Assembly (NCBI GenBank): GCA_041481485.1
Contig: JBGPBY010000073.1
Span: 1 to 19,107 of the forward strand
Source of the DNA: JBGPBY01 sp041481485
GTDB taxonomy: Bacteria > Acidobacteriota > Terriglobia > 20CM-2-55-15
Direction of reading: 5' to 3'
DNA: 19,107 bases
Notes under the pieces: model-generated
Database searches by the model: none
Seen by the model: only the letters and a program-made list of their open reading frames with translations
What the model was told of the DNA's origin: nothing
Position numbers and translations under genes: made by a program
Shown here: positions 7,108 through 12,809 of the stretch, piece after piece
How positions within the stretch are numbered: the first letter of the stretch is position 1
Layout: every line of letters begins with the position of its first letter

Positions 7108-8272
7108 GCCAGACCGGGTATTGTAACAGAACCTCCGCGGTTCTCATGGCCTCTGCCAGTACATGGTCGAGCTGCATACGCGATTCAGAGTCTTCGATGG
7201 CTTCGAGGCGTGCTTTGGTTTCGGGATGCTTCGGAACAAAGAGAGAGCAACAGTCCTGGTCGGGCTGTATCGAGATGTCGTAGGTTCCGATTCGGCGGGC
7301 GATATCCACAATTTCGATTTTGTCATCGCCGACCAGAGGCCGAAGCACGGGCATTGTCACCGCTCGTGAGATGACGTCGATGTTTTCAATGGTTTGCGAT
7401 GCCACCTGGCCAATGCTGTCGCCGGTCACCAATACTCGTGCCCGTTCCCGCTTCGCAATCTGCTCCGCGATTCTCAGCATGTATCGCCGGTAAAGAATCA
7501 CTCGGGTGTTGGCCGGAGATTCCACCATGATATGTCGCTGCACATCGGCAAAAGGAACCAGATACAGTTTCGAGCGCAGCTGGTACTCCGCAAGCAGAAC
7601 TGCAATCTGCTTTGCCTTCTCCTGAGATTCCTTGTTCGTGTAAGGAAAACTGTGAAAATGAACAAAAATTGCATAGCATCCGCGCTTGATGACTTTCCAT
7701 GCCGCCACCGGGGAGTCCAGCCCTCCGGAAAGCAGCACCACCACTCGGCCGCTAGTGGAAGAGGGAAGCCCGCCAACGCCGGGACGGCGATCGACATAAA
7801 TCAGTGCGCGATTGTCGACGATCTCAATGGCGCAAACGAGATCCGGATTTTCAAGGTCGACTCGTTTTCCGGAGCGCACCTTGATCGTTGCGCCAACGCG
7901 CTGATTGACCTCGACGGAATTCAACGGGAACGTTTTGTCGGCTCTGCGCGTGGAAACGCGAAACGACTCAAATGACTTCGACTCCACAAGCTTCCACGCT
8001 GCGTCTTCCAGTCCCTCCAAAGTCAGTGTGGCCGGCCAGGCCTCGGCGAAGTAGGCAATCCCGGTGATTCTTGAGATCCGAATCAGGATGTCGTCCAGAC
8101 GGCAATCCGGCCGCAGCTCGAGAAGAATCCTTCCGGAAATCCGGCGCACCGCACCGATACCGCAATCGGCAAGAGTTTCACGGATGTTCCTGCACAGGCG
8201 ATTCTCGAAGTAGTCGCGGTTGCCCTTCTTGAGTCCGAGCTCGTGATAATGAATGACGATGAAGCGTTCCAT
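7076..8272 (-). CDS. thiI: tRNA 4-thiouridine synthase ThiI, short form without rhodanese domain
   Basis: 398 residues from the ATG at 8272. An N-terminal ferredoxin-like region is followed by a THUMP RNA-binding domain (about 60-165), then a PP-loop ATP pyrophosphatase with SGGLDSPVA at 182-190, the segment VHFHSFPYTNKES, TGDSIGQVASQT (283-294) and DQDCCSLFVPKHP (338-350). ThiI thiolates U8 of tRNA and can supply sulfur for thiamine. E. coli ThiI has a C-terminal rhodanese domain; this protein ends before it, like the Bacillus form, so sulfur is probably passed to the paired Cys341/Cys342 by a dedicated cysteine desulfurase not in the window. An open frame continues upstream to 8605, but it runs antisense to yggS and the ThiI N-terminus (ERFIVIHYHELGLKKGNR) begins at 8272. 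No ribosome site precedes this ATG. Confidence 0.92.
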   Translation of the reverse strand: MERFIVIHYHELGLKKGNRDYFENRLCRNIRETLADCGIGAVRRISGRILLELRPDCRLDDILIRISRITGIAYFAEAWPATLTLEGLEDAAWKLVESKSFESFRVSTRRADKTFPLNSVEVNQRVGATIKVRSGKRVDLENPDLVCAIEIVDNRALIYVDRRPGVGGLPSSTSGRVVVLLSGGLDSPVAAWKVIKRGCYAIFVHFHSFPYTNKESQEKAKQIAVLLAEYQLRSKLYLVPFADVQRHIMVESPANTRVILYRRYMLRIAEQIAKRERARVLVTGDSIGQVASQTIENIDVISRAVTMPVLRPLVGDDKIEIVDIARRIGTYDISIQPDQDCCSLFVPKHPETKARLEAIEDSESRMQLDHVLAEAMRTAEVLLQYPVWHGNARTVSQL

Positions 8273-8278
8273 CGTGCG

Positions 8279-8287
8279 TATTATAGA
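8279..8287. promoter_or_regulatory. Symmetric -10 region shared by divergent thiI and yggS
   Basis: The 24-bp gap between the two start codons contains TATTATAGA. On the minus strand this reads a perfect TATAAT (8285-8280) ending 7 nt before the thiI ATG. On the plus strand it reads TATTAT (8279-8284) or TATAGA (8282-8287) ending 12 or 9 nt before the yggS ATG. Neither gene has a Shine-Dalgarno sequence, so both mRNAs may be leaderless or nearly so. No good -35 box is visible in either direction. Known symmetric -10 elements can drive divergent transcription; that this one does is inferred. Confidence 0.5.
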
Positions 8288-8296
8288 CTGCCAGCT

Positions 8297-8971
8297 ATGG
8301 GCGCGATCGATATCACCCACATTGCCGAGAATTACAGGAAAATTCAGAAGCGCATTCAGGACGCTGCGGCTCGATCGAAGAGGGATCCGGAATCTATCCG
8401 TCTGGTTGCAGTCACAAAGACCGTCAGCGTCGATAGTATCCGCGAGGCATTCCATAGCGGCATCCGCCATATCGGGGAGAACCGATTTCAGGATGCGTTG
8501 CCAAAGCTGGATTCGCTTAAGGATCTCGATTTGATCTGGCATTTCATCGGTCACATTCAAACGAACAAGGCGAAGAGAATTGCCGAAGAATTCCACTGGA
8601 TCCATTCGGTCGATCGCGTGGAAGTAGCGGAAAAACTGGATCGTTCGGCCACGAAACCGCTATCCGTATTTATTGAAGTGAAACTTCATGAAGAACCAAA
8701 TAAGTCTGGAGTTTCAGAGGCCGATCTTCCGCGACTCATTGCCGCCGTTCGCGGCTGTCGGCAGCTGAAACTTCAGGGACTCATGTCGGTACCGCCGTTT
8801 CTGGATAATCCCGAAGAAGTCCGTCCATATTTTCGCAGACTTCGCGAGCTTGGACTCTCGTTTGATCTTCACGAATTGTCGATGGGAATGACTCACGATT
8901 TTGAAATCGCCATTGAAGAAGGCGCCACCTGGATTCGCCTGGGTACGGGATTGTTCGGAAGCCGGACATGA
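8297..8971 (+). CDS. yggS: PLP homeostasis protein, YggS/PLPBP family
   Basis: 224 residues forming a single alanine-racemase-like TIM barrel. The PLP lysine is K41 in LVAVTKTVS; IGENRFQDALPKLDSL, WHFIGHIQTNKAK (the IGxLQxNK family motif, with His instead of Leu), SVDRVEVAEKL, GLMSVPP and ELSMGMTHDFEIAIEEGATWIRLGTGLFG are all in order. The protein buffers pyridoxal phosphate and prevents B6-related amino-acid imbalance; it has no known catalytic reaction. The start is set at the ATG at 8297 because the family begins just there (DITHIAENYRKI); the frame stays open to 8243, but that part overlaps thiI. It overlaps yggU by ATGA. The B6-synthesis gene pdxA lies in the divergent operon. Confidence 0.94.
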   Translation: MGAIDITHIAENYRKIQKRIQDAAARSKRDPESIRLVAVTKTVSVDSIREAFHSGIRHIGENRFQDALPKLDSLKDLDLIWHFIGHIQTNKAKRIAEEFHWIHSVDRVEVAEKLDRSATKPLSVFIEVKLHEEPNKSGVSEADLPRLIAAVRGCRQLKLQGLMSVPPFLDNPEEVRPYFRRLRELGLSFDLHELSMGMTHDFEIAIEEGATWIRLGTGLFGSRT

Positions 8972-9240
8972 AACTCCGGGTTCATGTGATTCCCAATGCC
9001 AGGAAGTCGGAATTTCGTGGGAGGCGCGACGAGACAGGCGAGTGGATACTCCGTTTGAATGCGCCGCCAGTGGAAGGAAAGGCAAACAAGGAAGCCGCGC
9101 AATTCATCGCAAAATCCCTGGGAATAGCGCGCTCCTCGGTGGATCTGATCGCAGGAGAAAAGGGTAGACACAAAATATTCGAGATTGTAGGCTTGCAAGT
9201 TAGTGATGTTGAACGAGAACTCGCCAAATGCTCCGGCTGA
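8968..9240 (+). CDS. yggU: YggU/DUF167 family protein
   Basis: 90 residues. The DUF167 pattern is clear: LRVHVIPNARKSE at the start, then LRLNAPPVEGKANKEAAQFIAKSLGIARSSVDLIAGEKGRHKIFEI. The family is a small alpha/beta fold of unknown biochemical role that often travels with yggS and yggT. The start ATG overlaps the yggS stop (ATGA), showing translational coupling; yggT is absent from this cluster. Confidence 0.93.
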   Translation: MKLRVHVIPNARKSEFRGRRDETGEWILRLNAPPVEGKANKEAAQFIAKSLGIARSSVDLIAGEKGRHKIFEIVGLQVSDVERELAKCSG

Positions 9241-9241
9241 A

Positions 9242-9649
9242 ATGAAGACTGCCGTACGCGAACTTCCCCGTCTGAACATGGGTCTTACGGTAGCAATCTG
9301 CTGCAGTTGCTTTGTGATTCCCGGTCTTGGGCACATTCTCATGGGGCGATGGATTCGGGGAATTCTGTTCACACTTGCCATCGGGTTGATGTTCCTGATG
9401 GGGCTGAGCATGCAAGGGGAACTGTATACGAGCGATCTCAATCAGGCGCCATTGCGTCTTTTCGGATTCTTTGCCGATGCGGGAATCGGATTGATGTACT
9501 GGCTTGCCGAACACTCGCATCGTCTGGGTGCCGGAAACATGAGCGCCCGCACCTATGATTACGGGACGGCGTATTTGTGGGTGTGCGGATTATTGAATTA
9601 CCTGACGGCTCTCGATGCGTTCGATATTGCGCGGGGCCGCAAACCGTGA
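9242..9649 (+). CDS. Small multi-pass membrane protein (DUF6677-like)
   Basis: 135 residues from the ATG at 9242, 1 nt after the yggU stop. Three or four hydrophobic segments are visible: MGLTVAICCSCFVIPGLGHI, GILFTLAIGLMFLMGLSM, FFADAGIGLMYWLA and TAYLWVCGLLNYLTALDAFD. The PGLGHILMGRWIRGI motif near the first segment and the ending YDYGTAYLW...LLNYLTALDAFDIARGRK are typical of a membrane protein family seen in acidobacteria (DUF6677 by memory). The function is unknown. The frame is open back to a GTG at 9203 inside yggU, so the start could be up to 13 codons earlier; no ribosome site settles it. It overlaps the next gene as GTGA. Confidence 0.75.
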   Translation: MKTAVRELPRLNMGLTVAICCSCFVIPGLGHILMGRWIRGILFTLAIGLMFLMGLSMQGELYTSDLNQAPLRLFGFFADAGIGLMYWLAEHSHRLGAGNMSARTYDYGTAYLWVCGLLNYLTALDAFDIARGRKP

Positions 9650-9822
9650 ATCTGTCTCATTTCGAGGCCCTGCTCGTTTTTGCGCTTTTCGTTTCCGTTG
9701 TGTTCGGGATCGTCACGAAAAACACTCCGCGCGACCAATTCCGCTACGGGGTATTCGTCTTCTTCTCCTTCGTGTGCGTGGCCACTATCGTCGGCTGGTT
9801 GATGTACCCGCTTCCCTGGTAA
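9646..9822 (+). CDS. 58-residue membrane protein
   Basis: The frame starts with GTG at 9646, overlapping the preceding stop as GTGA. It encodes two hydrophobic segments (FEALLVFALFVSVVFGIV and YGVFVFFSFVCVATIVGWLMY) joined by the short charged loop TKNTPRDQFR. This hairpin protein appears to be the partner of the gene just upstream. The frame is open back to 9577, but the earlier part overlaps the upstream gene and lacks hydrophobic character. I know of no function. Its end lies 6 bp from the convergent gene, leaving no space for a terminator. Confidence 0.7.
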   Translation: MNLSHFEALLVFALFVSVVFGIVTKNTPRDQFRYGVFVFFSFVCVATIVGWLMYPLPW

Positions 9823-9828
9823 GCAAAG

Positions 9829-10239
9829 CTATACAAAGGTTCTCTCAACCGAAGAGCGATTCAACACAATAAAAGTGCACACACCGAGAAACGTTCCATA
9901 GGGAAAGCTCAGGCATGTCAGTGCGGCAATGACCATACAAAAGATCCGGGATCGATGGTCCTTCAGGCGCTGACCGGTGAGGAATTGCAGTACGCCCATC
10001 CCAATCACCAAAACTGCAATACCGAAGCCCACGAACCCTATCAACTTCCCAACGAATTCCGGAGGAGCATCGCCCCCCGTACCGCGGGCAAGATGTGATA
10101 ATGCAAAGTATCCAAACCCGGCATAAGCAATCACAAACACGGAAATCAAGGCTTGAATGCCTGCCGAGATAAAGTAACCGATGCGTAGAAGCCGAAGATG
10201 TTCTGTGTCGAGGATCAGTTGCCGCGCGTCGTCTTCCAT
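9829..10239 (-). CDS. Small integral membrane protein, unknown function
   Basis: 136 residues. The start ATG at 10239 is preceded by a strong GGAGGAA ribosome site, which settles it. A short cytoplasmic N-terminus (MEDDARQLILDTEHLRLLRI) leads into three or four hydrophobic segments: GYFISAGIQALISVFVIAYAG, IGFVGFGIAVLVIGMGVLQF and FCMVIAALTCLSFPYGTFLG/VCTFIVL, with a charged GQRLKDHRSR loop before the last pair. The C-terminal SFPYGTFLGVCTFIVLNR pattern is familiar from small membrane proteins of many soil bacteria, with no assigned role. It is transcribed toward the yggS cluster. Confidence 0.8.
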   Translation of the reverse strand: MEDDARQLILDTEHLRLLRIGYFISAGIQALISVFVIAYAGFGYFALSHLARGTGGDAPPEFVGKLIGFVGFGIAVLVIGMGVLQFLTGQRLKDHRSRIFCMVIAALTCLSFPYGTFLGVCTFIVLNRSSVERTFV

Positions 10240-10320
10240 AAGTTCCTCCGGATTCCGGAATATACACCACAGCGGACCGCGCGAGATTCCTCAATTCGAG
10301 AATGTGCGCGGTTGGTCGAT

Positions 10321-10376
10321 CGCTCCCACCGGCTCACGCCGGTGGCTACGGGGTGTGCCGCCGCTCCGCGGCTGGG
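10321..10376. repeat. GC-rich hairpin pair in the intergenic region
   Basis: The 279-bp gap 10240-10518 between divergent genes contains two adjacent hairpins. One is CACCGGC-TCAC-GCCGGTG at 10327-10344; the other is GCCGC-TCC-GCGGC at 10360-10372. They differ from the 80-bp repeat family of the window but have the look of another dispersed intergenic repeat. No second copy was found here; the GC-rich tail of the window (19018-19107) has a similar style but not the same sequence. The rest of the gap is AT-rich. Confidence 0.55.
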
Positions 10377-10398
10377 AAACAAAGGATTGCTTCGACAA

Positions 10399-10412
10399 TT
10401 AAATATATTTAA
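10399..10412. promoter_or_regulatory. AT-only 14-bp palindrome upstream of the helix-hairpin-helix gene
   Basis: TTAAATATATTTAA is a perfect palindrome of A and T in otherwise GC-rich DNA, about 107 bp before the start at 10519. It may be an operator or an AT-rich UP-like region. No convincing -35/-10 pair could be fixed around it. Confidence 0.3.
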
Positions 10413-10518
10413 CCGTAATAACGACAGTGTGTTGGACCACTTCCAGCGGCATTGGCGTATATTCCGTTTCAGACCGACGAATGAATTGTGTTTCAGATAA
10501 AACAAAAAAGGAGTCCAA

Positions 10519-10980
10519 ATGAATCGCCGTATAGTTCAACTTTTCCTCACAGTGACGACAACGGTGTTGCTGCTATCCGCTGCCGTTTTCGCACAGACTG
10601 GAACGACACAGTCGAAAACAACCACGACCGTGGGCGGCACCCAGAAGTCCAGCACGTCAACAGGGACGAAGACCACTGGAGGCGCATCGACCGCAGCCAA
10701 AGAGAAGCTCGATATCAATACCGCCACGAAGAAACAATTGATGGAACTACCGGGAATCGGTGACGCGCTGAGTCAGAAAATCATCGATGGCCGCCCGTAT
10801 AAAGCGAAGAATGATTTGACGCAGAAGAAAATTCTCACCGACGATGCATACGCAAAGATTACCGATCTGATCATTGCGAAGCAGCCAAAGGCTACGACGT
10901 CCGCGGGAACGGCGGCGAAGACTTCGACGACAACGACGAAGACACCCGCTTCAACCTCGACGACGCCCAAGGGCAAATAG
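10519..10980 (+). CDS. Secreted ComEA-like helix-hairpin-helix protein
   Basis: 153 residues. The AGGAG ribosome site at 10509-10513 fixes the ATG. A Sec signal peptide (MNRRIVQLFLTVTTTVLLLSAAVFA, cut before QTG) is followed by a Thr/Ser/Gly/Lys-rich low-complexity segment (about 27-60). A helix-hairpin-helix domain of ComEA type follows (about 63-120: LDINTATKKQLMELPGIG, DALSQKIIDGRPY, DDAYAKITDLII), then a second Thr/Lys-rich tail to the end. ComEA-type domains bind double-stranded DNA without sequence preference and help take up DNA in competent cells. Here the domain is exported and flanked by flexible positively charged linkers, so periplasmic or surface DNA binding is plausible but unproven. 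No competence genes are adjacent. Confidence 0.85.
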   Translation: MNRRIVQLFLTVTTTVLLLSAAVFAQTGTTQSKTTTTVGGTQKSSTSTGTKTTGGASTAAKEKLDINTATKKQLMELPGIGDALSQKIIDGRPYKAKNDLTQKKILTDDAYAKITDLIIAKQPKATTSAGTAAKTSTTTTKTPASTSTTPKGK

Positions 10981-10990
10981 CGATTCCCCA

Positions 10991-11070
10991 TGTAGGGGCG
11001 GTCTATGACCGCCCACAATTTTGAGGAATGTAATCTCACAGAATGCGGGCGGTCATAGACCGCCCCTACA
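10991..11070. repeat. Compound palindromic intergenic repeat, copy 2
   Basis: Inverted arms 10991-11018 and 11043-11070 match perfectly over the outer 24 bp and diverge at the inner 4 bp. The spacer 11019-11042 is 24 nt, as in the other copies, and shares TTTGAGGAATG and CTCACAGA with them. The outer flank GCGATTCC is on the left side here (10980-10987). The element starts 10 bp after the helix-hairpin-helix stop and ends 94 bp before the isomerase start, so it may also act as a transcription barrier. Confidence 0.9.
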
Positions 11071-11098
11071 GTAGCTCGACTCGCGATTATTCAAACCC

Positions 11099-11129
11099 TT
11101 GCCTCGCATAACTCGTGTCGATGTATACT
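11099..11129 (+). promoter_or_regulatory. Possible promoter for the isomerase, cytochrome and dehydrogenase operon
   Basis: A -35-like TTGCCT (11099-11104) and a -10-like TATACT (11124-11129, 5 of 6) are separated by 19 bp, longer than ideal. Transcription would start about 27 bp before the ATG at 11164. The AGGAGG ribosome site at 11153-11158 is strong. Confidence 0.4.
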
Positions 11130-11163
11130 CCGCGTCATCCAATCTGATGCGTAGGAGGAATCG

Positions 11164-12039
11164 ATGCGTCGAAGAGAATTCCTGAGTACTGCTGCGGCTT
11201 CCCTTGCCCTGGTTCATACCTCCTTGCCTTCGCTTCTGGGAGCCCAGACTGCGCCGGTTCAGCGCAAGGGCCGATTGAAGCAGGGAGTGACGCAGGGCGT
11301 GTTTGCGCGAAACATGAGTCTGGAAGATTGTTGCCGCGAGGCCTCGCGGCTTGGCATCAAGGGTTTCGATCTTATCGGACCGAACGATTGGCCGCTGCTG
11401 AAGAAGTACGGACTCACTCCTTCCATGTATCCACTGGGACCCGGTGGCACCATACAGGAAGCGCTCAACAAAAAGGAGAACCATGCACGCCTCGATATGT
11501 CGCTGCGTGCTGCCATTGATGCCTCGGCGGCTGCGGGAGTGCCAAACGTGATTACATTCTCGGGGAACCGCGCTGCGGGAATCACGGATGCTGACGGCGC
11601 CGACAACTGCGTGGCATTTCTCAACAACATCAAAGGCTATGCCGAAATGAAAGGCGTCACCATTTGCATGGAACTCCTCAACAGCAAAGTCAATCACCGG
11701 GGTTACATGTTCGACCATATGGCATGGGGCGTCGACGTGATGAAGCGCGTGAACTCTCCGCGCGTAAAGATTCTCTACGACATTTATCACGCTCAGATCA
11801 TGGACGGCGATGTGGTGCGGAATATCCGCGACAATTTCCAGTGGATTGGCCACTTCCATACTGGAGGCAATCCGGGCCGGCACGATATCGATGAAACTCA
11901 GGAACTCAATTATCACTTCATTGCACAGGCGATCGTGGATCTGGGATTCACGGGATTCCTCTCCCACGAGTATTCGCCCGATGCCGGTCACGATCCGATC
12001 GCAACACTGAACAAAGCGATCGAGATCTGCGACGTGTAA
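11164..12039 (+). CDS. Tat-exported TIM-barrel isomerase, hydroxypyruvate-isomerase-like
   Basis: 291 residues. MRRREFLSTAAASLALVHTS with a following cleavage region (LLGAQTA) is a twin-arginine signal, so the protein is exported folded. The body is an AP-endonuclease-2/xylose-isomerase-like TIM barrel. Likely divalent-metal ligands are E170 (ICMELLNSK), D206 (ILYDIYHAQ), H232 (GHFHTGGNPGRHD) and E269 (LSHEYSP). This layout, including the GRHDIDETQELNY loop, matches the hydroxypyruvate isomerase branch, which interconverts hydroxypyruvate and tartronate semialdehyde. The real substrate of exported members is not known to me, so 'sugar isomerase/epimerase' is the safe name. An AGGAGG ribosome site 5 nt upstream fixes the start. 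The cytochrome gene follows after 2 nt. Confidence 0.82.
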   Translation: MRRREFLSTAAASLALVHTSLPSLLGAQTAPVQRKGRLKQGVTQGVFARNMSLEDCCREASRLGIKGFDLIGPNDWPLLKKYGLTPSMYPLGPGGTIQEALNKKENHARLDMSLRAAIDASAAAGVPNVITFSGNRAAGITDADGADNCVAFLNNIKGYAEMKGVTICMELLNSKVNHRGYMFDHMAWGVDVMKRVNSPRVKILYDIYHAQIMDGDVVRNIRDNFQWIGHFHTGGNPGRHDIDETQELNYHFIAQAIVDLGFTGFLSHEYSPDAGHDPIATLNKAIEICDV

Positions 12040-12041
12040 TC

Positions 12042-12809
12042 ATGGGGCGGCGGATTCAAGTCCTGGCACTACTGGTGTCGACTTGCGCTTACCTTGCCGG
12101 GCAAGCAGGACCCACGGAGCGCCAGTCCATCGATAATGCGGCGGTGAACCGCGGCCGGACCGTTTATGCGCAATATTGCATCAACTGTCATGGCAGCAAC
12201 GTAAAGGGTGGCGATAACGGTCCGGATCTGATCCGCTCGGTGGTCGTCTTGCGAGACCGGCTCGGGAACGACATCGGACCGGCGATGAAAAAGCTCGACG
12301 GCCATCCAAAGGACCTGACATCGGCGCAGATTGTGGATCTGTCTCACTTCCTGCATCAACGTATCGAAGCGACATCGAGCAATCGAAATACGAATCAGCC
12401 TCCCAATGTCCTGACCGGAAATGTGGAGGCAGGGAAGACGTATTTCAACGGAGCCGGAAAGTGCAGCACCTGCCATTCTCCAACGGGAGATCTGGCACGC
12501 ATCGGCACACGATATACGCCCATCAATTTGCAGCAGCGCTTTCTGTTCCCATCCGTCGCTCGCGGAGGTAAGACTACAGAAGTCACGGTCACTCCCGCTT
12601 CCGGTAAGGCGATTACCGGCACACTCGTTCGAATCGACGATTTCGATGTGTCCCTTCGAGACGCGGGCGGGGAATTTCTAACATTCCGCCGTGGCCCCAA
12701 CGTGAAGGTCGAAGTCCGCGATCCCCTCGCAGCTCATCATGAGCTGCTCGATCAATACACCGATGCCGACATGCATAACATCGTCGCATATCTGGAGTCG
12801 CTGAAATGA
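12042..12809 (+). CDS. Periplasmic cytochrome c with two CxxCH haem sites
   Basis: 255 residues. An N-terminal signal-like segment (MGRRIQVLALLVSTCAYLAG) is followed by two cytochrome c domains with haem sites C46-x2-C49-H50 (CINCH) and C141-x2-C144-H145 (CSTCH). The second domain is interrupted by a beta-rich insert of about 50 residues (180-230: TEVTVTPASGKAITGTLVRIDD ...), the type often seen between haem and C-terminal helix in acidobacterial cytochromes. The C-terminal helix is DADMHNIVAYLESLK. It begins 2 nt after the isomerase stop and overlaps the PQQ dehydrogenase start as ATGA. By position it is the likely electron acceptor of that enzyme. A methionine sixth ligand is not obvious for the first haem. 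Confidence 0.9.
   Translation: MGRRIQVLALLVSTCAYLAGQAGPTERQSIDNAAVNRGRTVYAQYCINCHGSNVKGGDNGPDLIRSVVVLRDRLGNDIGPAMKKLDGHPKDLTSAQIVDLSHFLHQRIEATSSNRNTNQPPNVLTGNVEAGKTYFNGAGKCSTCHSPTGDLARIGTRYTPINLQQRFLFPSVARGGKTTEVTVTPASGKAITGTLVRIDDFDVSLRDAGGEFLTFRRGPNVKVEVRDPLAAHHELLDQYTDADMHNIVAYLESLK

Noticed and set aside
8273..8605. Longer thiI frame starting at 8605
   Set aside because: The extra 111 residues are antisense to yggS and do not resemble ThiI; the family N-terminus starts at 8272.
11053..11991. Minus-strand frame of 312 residues
   Set aside because: It is the complement of the TIM-barrel isomerase gene, which has a signal peptide, catalytic residues and a strong ribosome site.
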